DNA of 64,000 bases from Echinarachnius parma (Eukaryota; Echinodermata; Echinoidea; Clypeasteroida; Echinarachniidae). This document shows positions 1-12,795 of this stretch, piece after piece. The stretch lies in NCBI GenBank assembly GCA_037951105.1, contig JBAMJV010007128.1:55560-119559 (forward strand), in the 5' to 3' direction. A program made the translations under genes and the position numbers. Position 1 is the first letter of the stretch, and the number at the start of each line of letters is the position of its first letter. The notes beneath the pieces were generated by a model that searched no databases, had not been told where the DNA came from, and saw nothing but the letters and a program-made list of their open reading frames with translations.

Positions 1-384
1 CATCCCCATGCTGGTTCTGGTGTTTATTATTCAGGCATTCATGATTCGGTGCATCCGAAGAAGGAATCAGTTCCACCAGGATCAGAGAGTGTTCTGGCCG
101 TCAATCTGCGCACACTGTGCCCGAGCAGTAGGTATTCAAGGCAGAGCAGGGTGTGCGAATTTGTCCAGGTATTCACTGAATCCAGCAACGAATGCGCCAC
201 GTACTCTTGAACTTACATCCACGGACATGACGGAGAGCAGGGAGTGCAGAACAGGAAACTCTTCTTATCGTAACTAGTTGTATCGCAAGCCGCACATGTC
301 ACTCCTAAAAACGTTTTATATTTTTGGCACTATCGCTCTCTTGAACACCCCCTTGCAACTTGTAGGAATCATCATCTACATCTG

Positions 385-1515
385 CAGGCGCGCCGGAAGC
401 AGTTTTGGATTGGGAGGGCAAAACCCCAAGGGGGCTCACAATTTGTGTGTGTAGGGGCTCATGCCCAACCACACTCTGGATTGCCAACTTTGAGCCAGAT
501 GTGAGAGTGAGACATTGCGAGGGAGCGAAGCGACTGAGCGGGGGGAGGGTGTGGGAGGGGGGTGTCCCCCCTCCCACGGTAGGGAGCTTTTGCATTTTTG
601 GACTTGAAATTGTGCAATCTGGTGTATACCTAGATATATACCTAGAAATTGGGCTGTATTTGGGAAAGCGTGATATGATTTGATCGACCATAAAGTTTTA
701 ATATATTTTTCACGTAGAAAACAAATAATTGACACACTAATAAATATGGATCCCAAAACACACACATAAACCTATAACATAAACCATAATTATGCAACAT
801 TATGTATGATCCAACAAAACACAGCCAATAATGAGTCCCGACGGAGCGAAGCGCCTGAGGGCTTGGGCAGGGAGGGAGGGGAGGGTTTGGGAGGGGGTAT
901 TGATCCCCTCCCACGGTAAGAATGATTTTGCATTTATGGACTTGAAATTGTGCAATCTGGTGCATACCTATATAGAAATTCGGGCTTTAGATTAACTGTA
1001 TCTGGGAAAGCGTGTTATGATTTGATATATTGTTCACGAAGTAAACAAATAATTGACTAATAAATATGCACCCACACTCACACATAAATATTGTATTTAA
1101 TGTCATACACATTTCCAACATAAACCATATGGCGCATGTATGATCCAACAGAATGGCCTACAGCCAATAATGAATCCCGAGGGAGCGAAGCGACCGAGGG
1201 ATTGGGCAGAGCCAGAGGGGGAGGGTTTGGGAGGGGGTACCCCCCTCCCACGGGGAAGATTTTGCATTTATATACTTGAAATGGTGCAATTTGGTGCACT
1301 GCATGCCATATCTGTGAAGGAAATTTAGAATCCGAGTTAAACAAAAAAATAATAAAATGTCTATGCTCTCATCAGATGTTAACAACAAACTGAGATAATC
1401 TGTTCGCGCGCGAAGCGCGCAGCGAAAATTGAAAGCGGATGTATAAACACTTTTTGGATTGGGGGGGGGGGGGGGGGGGCGGCCGCCCCCCTGCCCCCCA
1501 CTTCCGGCGCCTATG
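385..1515. mobile_element. Non-autonomous hAT-like DNA transposon inside A1
   Basis: The A1 reading frame is interrupted between the codons for ...IIYIC and LNP. The insertion is flanked by a perfect 8-bp duplication TACATCTG (377-384 and 1516-1523), as hAT transposases make. The ends are imperfect inverted repeats: CAGGCGCGCCGGAAG on the left and CATAGGCGCCGGAAG read inward from the right. There is no transposase gene. The interior is three diverged copies of a ~330-bp unit plus a 21-base G run at 1459-1479. Intact A3 supplies the empty site. Confidence 0.85.
505..1345. repeat. Three ~330-bp tandem units inside the hAT-like element
   Basis: Units start near 505, 834 and 1170. Each has a GAGGGAGCGAAGCGAC-like start, a G-rich block followed by its complementary C-rich block (a potential hairpin of about 10 bp), then GCATTT..TGGACTTGAAATTGTGCAAT-like sequence. 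The same unit occurs in reverse orientation at about 29700-29845 inside the other hAT-like element, linking the two families. Confidence 0.75.
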
Positions 1516-2907
1516 TACATCTGTCTCAATCCGTATGGAGAAAATACATTTGTGGCTATATCTCAAGCGCTAATGGACTTCAGTTATATCACCGTCGTCG
1601 CTATTACCATGGTCTTCTTCGAATATTACTACGAGGCTGTGTTTGTTGAAGAACCATTTTTTCGTATCATCTGGCTATAACAACCTTTGCCTGTATCTTT
1701 CTTGTCATCGGGAAATTTCTCTATCCGGTGGCCCACGTCTTGGGCAACTATGCCAACGATCCTGGATACATTTACAAATTGAACGGTACATTTGGGGACT
1801 TTTTGGTTTGGCATGACTCCTTTCTACCTCCTTTCTACTCCGAATGTGGTCTCATTACAGCCGGCATTTTTTGGCAGATGTGGTCGGCGATTTACTTCCT
1901 CTTGGAGGAGGTCCGGAGGTGGGAAAAACCAAGTCCACATTTCAGGAAATAATACTGTAATCAGATCAGGAAGCGAACTCAACAACCCAGGTAATACTAA
2001 TTCAAGAAGGAGCATGAACAATCGCGGAAATATGTTGGGAAGCCTGGGGAACTACTCTCGATCAAGAGAGAGACATCTCTTGCAATCAGGGCGACACTCG
2101 GTCGAGAAAAATCAATCCCGCATATCAATGAGAATTACATTCCTATTTTGCTTCCTTGTGTGCTCTGTTTACGTTGGTCTAAGTCAGTTCATCACCTACT
2201 ACGAATCGCTGACCACGTACACAAGAGCGTACCTACAGTGGTCTCTGGAAATCGCCATCACGTTGCCACTTCTAGCCGTCTACCATTATCAGATGTTCAT
2301 GTCCGACAGCGCCAAATACGTATACATCAAAGCCAATGTGGCTTTTCCAGGAAATCTGCTGGGCACTAACGGCCGCATCCTCTTACCTAGTTGCGTCGGC
2401 ATCTTTACCTTCGCTCTATTTCGACTCGTCGCTGCGTTGGCTGTCCTATTCCGCTCCGATTCTGGCGACGACGGAGAAGTGCTGACGCTCGCCATTTTTG
2501 CCGTCATCTACTCCTTCATCAGGGTCTTTGTCGTCTTGGAGATGACGTTCTTCTTGCTCGTTGTCCAGCAGCAGAACTTGACAAAGAGAGGGGAAATAAG
2601 ATGGACGCTAGTGGCTTTAATCATGACAACATCGTTTAACGCTACCGTGTGGTTGCAACAGAGTCTTGAGATGAGCCAGTGGCCAATATTGAGCCTCCAT
2701 TACGGATCGACTATTGGACAAATCATCGGCCTGCTTCTTGAACCACTGTCTAAACTGTATTGCATCCATGCCGCCATGGTTGCTTACGAGGCCTACAAAG
2801 CACTTGCTTCTCAACCCGTTCCGTCCCCCGAAGATGTGATAAACGCTGAAGTCATGGATGATATACAAGACGACGAAGAACCTGGGGAAAATCAGTTACA
2901 TAATTAG

Positions 2908-3550
2908 AAAGAGACTTAAGGAAGAGATCGGTAATCAAACGAAAGTTGTCAATAAATTAAATTGAGGGTGATATGCCCGCTTGCTCACAATGGACGTAAA
3001 TGCTATAAGGAGTTTTGTTAGAATTTGGTTGTCGTCTGTCTTAGACCAGACTGTGAAGTCTGTTCGGACCCATCCTTCATACGTTTTATATGTGTTTTCA
3101 TAAACATGTTTTCATTGGGGATCGTAACTTTACATATTAATCCTTCGATTCCGGAGCCCCCCCCCCCCCCCTTCGGATAACTTTTTTGCTGGTTATTAAG
3201 TACAGTTCATACAGTTCAGAACGGCACAATAATCTACTCCATATCACCGAGAAGCACACCAACCATGGGCAACCAAATTGGGGGTCGTAACTTTACATAT
3301 CAATTCTTCCTTTCCGGAGTCCCCCTCCCTTCGGCTAACTTTTTTTTTGCTGGTCATTAGATACAGTTCATACAGTTCGGAACGGCACAATAATCTACTC
3401 CATATCACCGAGAAGCACACCAACCATGGGCAACCAAATAGGTGCACCATGCCAATGTTCACAATTCCAGGTTTCCATGTATGTAACTGCTACGCGGTTG
3501 GAACATTTGTGACCAGGCTAAGCATTGTTTGGTTGTATCCTATTTAACCT
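2908..3550 (+). repeat. A1 3' flank with a tandem 160-bp duplication
   Basis: Two adjacent copies, 3117-3280 and 3281-3440, share TCGTAACTTTACATAT at the start and CCAACCATGGGCAACCAAAT at the end. Relatives of this segment follow A2 (from 34620) and A3 (from 39540), so it belongs to the duplicated A unit. A possible AATAAA poly(A) signal for A1 lies at about 2952. Confidence 0.75.
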
Positions 3551-4844
3551 CATTCACTCGATTGGACTCACTGGACTCGATGCTGTTGGGACGCCGCATG
3601 TTAGACTCCCATATTTACCGAAATGACGCAATGAAAGAATCCACTTCGACAAGTTTGGGAGTCCGAATCCAAACCGCTTGACCAATGCTGACAGAACCCC
3701 GAAAACAGACCGAACTGAACCGACAGGAAACAAACACCGCCCGGCGCCCGGGATGTCGATTTGGGTAGGGTTTGTGTTTTAATAGCTATTTTTGAACGAT
3801 AGCAGGCTTTTTACTTGGTCGTTTGTAATTTTCTATACCTTTCAAACATGGTGGAGTTATAATTATTAGTTTGTAATGTTATTGTGCAGTCTTACCAACA
3901 CTGTACTACCCTTTTAACATAAATCTGGATTAATGGGTGTCGATATGCCCGTTTTGTTTTGTTTATATCGACGCCTATGGAACATTAAAGTCATACCTGT
4001 AAAGTGTCCAAATCCACGAAAATTACTTGGAGCTTCCTCGTTTCTCTTCTACCGTGTTGTTTAGCTTATGGTAAGAGAAGAATAAAATAGGGTTTGATTT
4101 TTTCAAATGTCCCTTTAGTATGAAGATAATTATCATTGAAAATCATTATTTCTAAAGCGTTAATCAACGCAATCGAAAAAAAGTACAATTGTCTTAGCTG
4201 AGAACGTCCGCATGCAGCACCCGTGAGAACATTCTGGAGATTGAACTTTGAGCCGAGCGAGTTCAAATTCCATGAATTATGTACTACGTGTGTAAAAATA
4301 CACGGGTGCGAATATCTCAAACGGATCATTCATTACTGCGACAATTCCATGACAAGCCATCAGTATTCGGTGATAAAATTTGAACTCAATATTCGTTTTT
4401 TTCACTAGGTAAACAGTGTTCGTTTTCTTTCAAACTTTAACCATTGTGGCAGTAATAATTCTATTTTGGTATATGTATCAATACATTTCCATTGGAAACA
4501 AAAAATATACGTGAACAAACTAAAAAACATCTGTTGGTGTGTAGGAAATAAGTACATTTTCTTATGCCCACTTCCTAGCAAGCCATACATCATAATAATT
4601 ATTAAGATCTAGGAAACTCTTTCAATTATTTATATGGCGATCCTTTAGGAAACATAAATGAATATCATGTCAAAATAAGGATGTGTGTTTGACGAAAAAC
4701 AAGTCCAAAACAATAAACTATGATAACAATACACGCCAGTATCTGCCCAAAAGATACTGAATTAATCTAAAAGACCACTATCCAGAAATGATGAAAATAG
4801 GAAAATGATTATTATCAATTTCTAAAAGTAACTAATAGTTGATA
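3551..4844. other. Intergenic DNA with decayed MITE pieces, no gene
   Basis: No supported coding region. About 3772-3930 resembles the terminal part of MITE family R2 (GCAGGCTTTTTACTTGGTCG, CATGGTGGAGTTATAATTA). About 3985-4115 is a worn copy of MITE family R1 (GTGTCCAAATCCACGAAAAT, TACCGTGTTGT, AAATGTCCCTTT). The rest is AT-rich and unassigned. Confidence 0.5.
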
Positions 4845-5055
4845 ACAAAACAATTAGTAAAACTACAACACCAGCAGCAACAAAAATCAAGCCAGCAATT
4901 GACATGCACTCACTCAACTCCCCATAGGAGCATCCCAGCCAGGTTACCAGTAAGAGGTGGACACATGCTCTCCACACACCCTGAAGGGTACAAATAGCTG
5001 GGTAACGTTGGACTAGAACCCACAACCCTTGCATTGAAGGACGAGAGCCAAATCC
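4845..5055 (-). mobile_element. tRNA-derived SINE
   Basis: Read on the minus strand it begins with a tRNA-like head: a box-A-like TAATGGATTTGGCTCTCG, then a box B GGTTCTAGTCC, followed by a non-tRNA body ending AT-rich. Body-like sequence (CTCAACTCCCC..GGAGCAT) recurs near 63690. The cloverleaf is not intact, so this is a SINE and not a tRNA gene. Confidence 0.6.
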
Positions 5056-5269
5056 ATTACATAATTATTAGTTTGTAATGTAATGGTGCAGGTTTGGGTT
5101 GTTAAAATTCAGTTTGACCAATGCTTAACTACATGTACATCTTTAATTACTGTACTAGTGTTGTTGCAAGCTATTTTAATCTTATGTGTCATAACAACTG
5201 TCTTTATAGGACTTTTACTATCCAATTACTGTGGATGAAAGGTGAAAGAGTATACACGATTCAGGGATA

Positions 5270-5528
5270 TCACAATAGGTAGCAGCATCGAAATTATAAT
5301 AATGATAAACATACCTGATATAACTATCTGATATAATGATTTGATTCCAAGATCAGTTTCGCGTAGCTACTGTCTCTTCATCATGATCATCTTGATCGCG
5401 AGAAATCCGATATTGACTGGCGTCACCAAAGCGAGAGACTGGTGGATCATACTAAACACATATTTCTTAATCGCTACCGATCGACCAAACGATATTTTCC
5501 AGCTATACCGCTATTTTCAGTATCCAAA
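5270..5528 (+). promoter_or_regulatory. Conserved 5' flank of B1 (promoter/5' UTR region)
   Basis: Shares about 250 bp with the region upstream of B3 (46003-46290, minus strand) and the last ~130 bp with B2. The best-kept core reads GAGAAATCCGATATTGACT, then GCGTCAC, then GGATCATACTAAACACATA shortly before the ATG. Conservation above the start codon in three paralogues suggests a core promoter or 5' UTR. GCGTCAC resembles a CRE/ATF half site, which is inference only. Confidence 0.5.
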
Positions 5529-6901
5529 ATGGAATCAGAGCAGCCCGAGGTCGTGAAATTGACACGGTACACCAGTTCCTTGTTGATATGCTTGGTAGTC
5601 AGTGTTGGCATCTGTTTCGCCATCTTGCCCGCCATACCGACGGAGAGCAATGGATCGGCGGACAACGAGTCAATACGAGCGGAGTTAACTTACACCATCA
5701 CACGATTTTGCCTCACCGTAGTTCTTCTCGCAGGTTAGCGTTTCTGATTCGGATGATCCGAAGAAAGGAGGATTAACATCGGAGTCAAGAAATCTTTTGG
5801 CCACTCCGGTGCAGGCACTGTGCCAAGCTCTTCGGACTTAAACAACAAACCCCAACACAGACACAATCAGATACTGGGAATCACGGTGGCCCAACGAACA
5901 TTGACATCGAGAGCGATGACCAACGGGATATTGACTTGGACATCCCACTTGCAAAGGATATTAAGAGAGGAGCTAGGTCCAAACAGAACGTCGTTCAGCA
6001 ACTGGTTGCATCCTCGATGCCCGCGCACTCATCCTGCTCTTCATTAACGCAAGAATCCTCAGAAAATCCAATCGATTTGGTCAATGAACAACGTCACGAT
6101 CGCTTGCATACCAATAAACCGATTCCACCCCGCATTCGCAACCAGTCTTCCGTGAACGATTCAGAAGTAAACGGTCAGCCCCGGGTTCGTTACAATAGAC
6201 CTCACAGGTCCCTTCTGCACATAGTATTCGTCTTCGGGACAGTGTTACAACTAAACATTCTCCTACAAATTGTAGCCGAAATGATGTGTCTAACGAACAG
6301 AGATAACTACCTCATTCAGAACATAACACTCGCAGGGCAAATCCTCTTCGACTTGACCGTCTTCACAACCCTCGTGATCGGACTTAAATTTCTTACCATG
6401 TACTACGATGCAGTGTTTATCGACGAGGCGAAATTTTTTCATGTGCTGGGGATGATATTTTCTCTTGGCATCTGGATAACTGATATCAAGACAACGAACC
6501 CACTGGCGCTTTCAAAGGTCCACACCATGGAGCCAACTTTCCCCTGTAACTTGGATGGAAAGTTTGGTAAAATCCGGCAGACAGCCTTAACTCTCATCGT
6601 GCCATAAGGCCGCGTGCACGCTACCGTTATAATGCTTTATGCACGCGAGCGCGCTATCGATTGGCTGCTTGATTCACGCGAGCGAGCCACCGCTTTGCTG
6701 CTTTATGCATGCATGCTCGCATTCGTAATAGCAGTTATTGTTCATGCCCATTGTATTGTACTGAGTGCTTCGCACGCGCTATTGATCGTACCATTGCGTG
6801 CATCAGATTATCGGCTTTCGATTACGCGTCTTCGTCTACACCAGTCAGATTGGTTTTTCTCGAGTAATTTAGCGATTTGTTTTTGATATCATATCATCGA
6901 T

Positions 6902-9900
6902 ATGCCTCCCCATCGCAAGAAACGGAGTTGCTTCATCGACCCTGATCTGGCGCGAGAGATGGTGATGGCTGATTCAGACTCGGAGGCCCCGCAAGAGACT
7001 GACAGTGACAGTGATAGCGACTCTGATTTTGACCCTGGTCCCACACGTAAGGTTCCGCGTAGGGAAGCGCCTGGCGTATCCGATTTCGACCACGCACCTG
7101 ATGCAGCTGTTCCTGAGCCTGAGGCGCCTGAGTTCGAGCGTGACATCGATGATGACTTCATGCATGATTCGGACAGTGAGGTTGAGGACGAGGTAGAGCC
7201 TCAAGCTAACCCTGAACCTGCACGCCATGAAGAGGAAGATCACTGGATCAACTTGGGAGAGGATGAGTGGGCACCCTCCTGGCAGAACCCTTATAGTGAA
7301 GAGCCCAAACTCTTGTTCGACGCAAACAACCTCAAACCGGTCGATTTTTTCTACCGGTTTTTCCCGGAGGATTTGTTTACCACGCTTGCTGAGCAGACGA
7401 ACCTCTACGCAAGCCAGACTATTCGGAGACTGGGTGTTCTGCAAAAACATTCCAGACTGAACAAGTGGACAGAGACAACAGCAGACGAGATGAAGGCATT
7501 CACCGCGCTGCAGATCGCCATGGGACTTGTCACCAAACCAGCGATCCACATGTATTGGGAGGAGAACTGGCTGATCGGAACACCGGGCTTCAGCAAAGTG
7601 ATGAGTCGTAACAGGTATGAGCCTTTGTTTCATTTATATCTTATTGATTTGGACATTTGTTTCCGTTATTTTACACAAAACGTTCTGATGAAAACCGGTA
7701 TACGTTCAGATGAATTTGCCGCGGCATGTAAAATAATAAAGATTTTATATTTTCTCTCGTAGGTGAATAATAATGTTAGTTGCCCAATTGGGCAACCAAA
7801 CTAGACTGTTTACAATTTTTACTTGACCGCAAAGTAAATTTACCTGCCTGAGAAAACAATGAAAGTAAAGATTACATTAATTCTTCTTCTTATCAAATTT
7901 CTCTTTTTTTCTCGATGAGATGAGAAACAAAATATATTATATTTTCTCTCGTAGGTGAATAATAATGTTAGTTGCCCAATTGGGCAACCAAACTAGACCG
8001 TTTACAATTTTTACTTGACCGCAAAGTAAATTTACCTGCCTGAGAAAACAATGAAAGTAAAGATTACATTAATTCTTCTTCTTATCAAATTTCTCTTTTT
8101 TTCTCGATGAGATGAGAAACAAAATATATTGTATTTTCTCTCGTAGGTGAACAAACATTTTAAAACGTTCTGATGAAAACCGGTATACGTTCAGATGAAT
8201 TTTCCGACATACTTGTAAATAATAAAGATCTTATATTTTCTCTCGTAAGTGAATAATAATGTTAGTTGTCCAATTGGGCTACCAAACTAGACCGTTTACA
8301 ATTTTTACTTGACCGCAAAGTAAATTTACTTGCCTGAGAAAACAATGAAAGTAAAGATTACATTAATTCTTCTTCTTATCAAATTTCTCTTTTTTTCTAG
8401 ATGAGATGAGAAACAAAATAGATTATATTTTCTCTCGTAGGTGAACAAACATTTTAAAACGTTCTGATGAAAACCGGTATACGTTCAGATGAATTTGCCG
8501 ACATATAAAGATCTTATATTTTCTCTCGTAGGTGAATAATAATGTTAGTTGCCCAATTGGGCAACCAAACTAGACCGTTTACAATTTTTACTTGACCGCA
8601 AAGTAAATTTACTTGCCTGAGAAAACAATGAAAGTAAAGATTACATTAATTCTTCTTCTTATCAAATTTCTCTTTTTTTCTAGATCTGAGATGTGAAACA
8701 AAATAGATTATATTTTCTCTTGTAGGTGAACAAACATTTTAGTTTCCTGAATGGGAAACAAAACTAGAACTATTTTTATGTTCCTTCATCGTATTAGATT
8801 TGGATCCAGAACTATGATATTTGTTACTAGTTCGCATCTAACAGTTATTTTAAATTGTAATTTTCATTTTTTTTTTCTCTCGTAGGTGAATAATAATGTT
8901 ATTATTTTTCTTCATAAAATAAAAAAACAAATATTTTTATAAGTCTTTAGGCATTTGTTTTATGTTGAAGGTGGGTAGATATCTAACCTATTTCTCTTGT
9001 TTCTTCCCATTTTCTTCTGCAGGTACCAGCTGCTCAACTCCCTTCTGCACTTCGTGGACAACGAAGATAGAGTACCCAGAGGTCAACCTGGTTACAACAT
9101 CCTCTTCAAGGTCCAACCCATCATTGACCGTGTGCGCCCAACGTACCAGGAGGCCTTTGCACCAGGTCGTGACCTCTCCGTCGACGAGAGCCTGGCTGCT
9201 TTCAAGGGACGGCTATCTTTCAAGCAGTACCTTCCAATGAAGCCGACAAAGTGGGGGATCAAGTTCTGGGTGGTAACAGACGCATCATGTGGCTTCTGCC
9301 TTGATTGGAGCTTGTACACCGGCAAGAATGAGCAGCAGGACCGAGGAGGAGATGGACTGTCGACACGTGTGGTCAAAGAGCTGACTCGACCATATGCTGG
9401 CTCCGGACGGCACGTGTACATGGACAACTTCTATAGTTCGCCTGAGCTATACGAGTACCTTCATGGGGAGAATCTGGGAGCTTGCGGTACAGTCCGGTTA
9501 AGCAGGAGAGGTATTCCACCCATCATGCGAGAGGCGTCCCAGCAAGCGCGGAAGGGTGAGACACCCAAGTTCTTCAGGAAAGGTGACCTGCTGGGTGTCA
9601 CGTGGCACGACACCAAGAGGGTCAGCGTCCTGTCGACGATTCATGGCACCGGCTGCAACCAGAAGGAGATTCGGGACAAGCGGTCAGAGACTGGTGTTCG
9701 GCAGGTGCAGAAGCCAATAGCGGTGGAGGGCTACAACAAGGCCATGGGGGGCGTTGACCTGCTGGACCAGAGGATGGCGTACTACAAGTACCCCCACAAG
9801 CACTTGAAGTGGTACATGGTGGTGTACCACTTCCTGATGGAAGTCGCCCAGGTCAACGCCTTCCTAGCCTATCGACTTGCCACAAAGGACATGAAGAGGA

Positions 9901-10202
9901 GCACCCGCAGTTTCCGTCTGAGCGTGATCAACAGCCTCCTGGACAACTACACAAAGACCTCCACCGCTGGACGACCCAAGGCACTGCGGGAGTCTACCCG
10001 GGACAATCGCCTGGCACCGAGGCTCACTGGAGATCATTTCGCTGATCAGAGGAAGGAGAAAGGGAAGACCCGGTATTACCCTGACTGTGTGGTCTGCTCG
10101 AAGAAGTCCGGGAATGGCAGAGTCACGACTTCCTTCTTCTGCGAAACCTGCAAGCTTCCAATGTGTCTGAACCCTTGCTTCAGACGTTACCACCGCCCAT
10201 AG
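6902..10202 (+). CDS. piggyBac transposase (two exons: 6902-7614, 9023-10202)
   Basis: Cut-and-paste DDD transposase of about 630 residues, no internal stop. Exon 1 ends ..CGTAACAG before GTATGA and exon 2 follows TTCTTCTGCAG. The join restores MSRNRYQLLNSLLHF, a typical family segment. The N-terminus is acidic (runs of Asp/Ser, residues ~20-110). The catalytic aspartates can be placed at about D292 (DLSVDES), D372 (YMDNFYSS) and D483 (GGVDLLDQ), with spacing like that of known piggyBac. The C-terminus carries a cysteine-rich zinc-binding domain (CVVC..FFCETCKLPMCLNPCF). All key residues appear present, so an active enzyme is possible. The start ATG follows ATCGAT and no upstream in-frame alternative is needed. 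Confidence 0.92.
7677..8890 (+). repeat. Intron-resident tandem repeats with splice-site-like junctions
   Basis: The transposase intron (7615-9022) is mostly two alternating units. A 192-bp unit (starts 7763, 7955, about 8247, 8532) contains GTTAGTTGCCCAATTGGGC. A ~100-bp unit contains AACGTTCTGATGAAAACCGG. Every unit boundary carries TTTTCTCTCGTAG followed at once by GTGAA, ending at 7762, 7954, 8146, about 8249 (variant), 8440, 8531, 8725 and 8885. Confidence 0.85.
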
Positions 10203-12795
10203 ATTGTGGAATCTATCAGTGACAATTGAACTCTAATCACATAGACTGTAGCATAACAGCTTAGCACATTTTTCATAGATACAAGCTCAGCATAAAGTGT
10301 TTGCATAAAGTTGATTTCATAATGTCTATTTATTTATCTGATTTTACAATGTTTTGTCATCATATTACACCATGACTTTGCAAATGTAATTTCCTGTTTT
10401 GTGTGATATGACAATTACTGTTCATATGAAATGAGAATTAATCAACTTTTACTGGTTTACTTTCTACAACAAGATATCTAAAAACAGGATTTGAATCACA
10501 CATTTGAATCACACAAATCAGCTACATTGAATTGAAATGCCACATTTGACTTGCTAAATATGGACTGTTTCTAAATTATATTTGCCAATATCTTATGATT
10601 CAAGTTCTATAAGTGTGACATAATTTGTTTGATTTTGTATTTATGCAGGATTTGTTATTTTTTTATAAACTTGACATTTGCCAATTTACTGTATTTTATG
10701 GTTCTATTTTGATTATTTTGTTACTGATTATTTTGTTATTCATTTGAAATATGTTTTCAAGTCATGACCTTTGAACCGCATTCAACTGAATGTTCAATTG
10801 TTAGGATATCATGTTATGTTTGTAGACCTGTGCAATCTGAGCTACATTTTGCAATTGAAATTCCACATTTGACTTGCTTATATGGACTGTTTCTAAATTA
10901 TATTTGCCAATATCTTACCCCATGTTATGATTCAAGTTCTATAAGTGTGACATAATTTGTTTGATTTTGTATTTATGCAGGATTTGTTATTTTTTTATAA
11001 ACTTGACATTTGCCAATTTACTGTATTTTATGGTTCTATTTTGATTATTTTGTTACTGATTATTTTGTTATTCATTTGAAATATGTTTTCAAGTCATGAC
11101 CTTTGAACCGCATTCAACTGAATGTTCAATTGTTAGGATATCATGTTATGTTTGTAGACCTGTGCAATCTGAGCTACATTTTGCAATTGAAATTCCACAT
11201 TTGACTTGCTTATATGGACTGTTTCTAAATTATATTTGCCAATATCTTACCCCATGTTATGATTCAAGTTCTATAAGTGTGACATAATTTGTTTGATTTT
11301 GTATTTATGCAGGATTTGTTATTTTTTTATAAACTTGACATTTGCCAATTTACTGTATTTTATGGTTCTATTTTGATTATTTTGTTACTGATTGTCTTGT
11401 TATTCATTTGAAATTTTTTAAAATCAAGTCATGACCTTTGAACCGCATTCAACTGCATGTTCAATTATTGCTTTCTTAGAACTGTTGGTGGATGTTTGAC
11501 GCTAGCTAGTAATCTATTTTGTTGTATTTTATATGATGTGTTGGTGAATTATGATTTTTTTGTGAGCCTATTTACATGTACATATAAGCCAAAAACTCGA
11601 GCCGAGAACTTGCAATTTCAACTGAAAACTTGTTTGATATTTTGTCATCACTTACTGTATACAACATTTGCTTTCACTTGCCATATGAGATAAATGTAAA
11701 TAAATGTTCAAGTTCATGAATACTAGTTGTTTGAGTAGGTCATTTGAATTGTATGTGTATAATGAAAGTGTTTGTGTATGAATATGTTTGCTTGCATGTA
11801 TATTTGTTTTTGCATGTTATAGTATTTGTGTAAATATATATTCAACTTTCATGGATAAACTGATTGCTTGGGTAAGGCCTTTGTAACGAATGATTGTAAT
11901 GAAATTGTTTTTGTATGTCAGCGTGCATGTTTGTGTTTGCATGTTATAGCACTTATTTGTGTGATGAGTTCAAATATCTGATCATGATGTAGGTAAATAC
12001 AGGAAAATCCTGTTATAACAAGTTAGTCTGACTGACCCTCTGCAAAGCAAGAACAAGGCTTGGACACTGTTTAGTTTTATTCAACATTGTACAATTTATT
12101 TCTCATCATCTTACAATAACATTGATATTTCATATGCTTATAATGTACAGCCATATAAAAGCCAATGAGACAACAATCCACAGTAGTGTGTACTTGGGTA
12201 CTGTATTGAAAATTACTCATGCATAAGGGAACAAAACACAGGAAGTGGGTATGGCACTGTTTGTAAAATCACTCATGCATAAGGGAACAAAACACAGGAA
12301 GTACATTGAGTAGTCAATGGATTCTACTGCAAACAGTTCATTATGTAGTCAAGGAATATGGCCTATATTTAGGGGGTCAAAGGGGGATATTTCACACGAA
12401 ATGTCAAAGGCATGACACTGTATAAACACATACTTTGTTGAAACATTATGAATATGATCTGAAGATAAAGAAACCTGAATATTCAACAGAAAACAGCAAA
12501 ATAAATGACTTCAAAATAGAAAAAGTGCTACATAACGTTGATTATTAATTTATTATAAATAAACAATCTATCTTTTCCCTACAAGTTTGGTATCAAAAGA
12601 AAGCTAATTAAATTGTCTAAAACTTTTATGTAGAAGTCTTTCTGTAAAAGTGTGTAGGTTTCAAGATATAGTGGTTCAAAAATGCCTAAGCAAAAAAAAA
12701 AGCGCACTTGAAAAGGCCTCAAAATAAACTTGGCACAGGGGGGATTTGTGGCTTGGCACAATGGGGATTAGCCCCGTGGCACTGGGCTATATTCT
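10203..12795 (+). other. Noncoding 3' part of the piggyBac element
   Basis: No coding sequence is supported. About 10540-11456 is a nearly identical tandem repeat of ~332 bp (roughly three copies); identical 63-codon open frames at 10764 and 11096 are just this repeat. A shorter duplication (~56-bp period, CTCATGCATAAGGGAACAAA) lies at 12211-12302. AATAAA near 11699 could end the transcript. The last 80 bp before the TIR contain GGCTTGGCACA repeats. Confidence 0.75.

Larger units (their letters stand above)
1..2907 (+). pseudogene. Otopetrin-like channel A1, broken copy (5' end outside window)
   Basis: Paralogue of A2 and A3, beginning inside TM2 because the window cuts its start. The loop motif FWPSICAHCA, the TM3 stretch, LNGTFGDFLVWHD, the TM6 PFYSEC segment and the whole six-helix C-terminal half (from about 2128) are recognisable. 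The last part reads through to the stop at 2907 and includes EPLSKLYCIHAAM. It is broken several ways: an in-frame stop near 275, a 1.1 kb transposon at 385-1515, a frame change near 1665, and a deletion of about 70 bp near 1890 relative to A3 that shifts frame again. The family call rests on otopetrin hallmarks: a Pro-Phe/Glu TM6 with MW, a Gln-rich TM10, an N-x-x-x-W TM11 and a Pro/His TM12. Host-gene decay is clear; the otopetrin assignment is strong but was not searched. Confidence 0.75.

Noticed and set aside
4822-5034. Hydrophobic 70-codon minus-strand frame
   Set aside because: It is the body of a tRNA-derived SINE.
7742-8760. CRISPR-like regularly spaced repeats
   Set aside because: Eukaryotic context, repeats of 192 and ~100 bp without unique spacers, inside a spliced intron.
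10764-11287. Two identical 63-codon open frames (10764 and 11096)
   Set aside because: They are the same piece of a 332-bp noncoding tandem repeat inside the piggyBac 3' region; no codon bias or homology.
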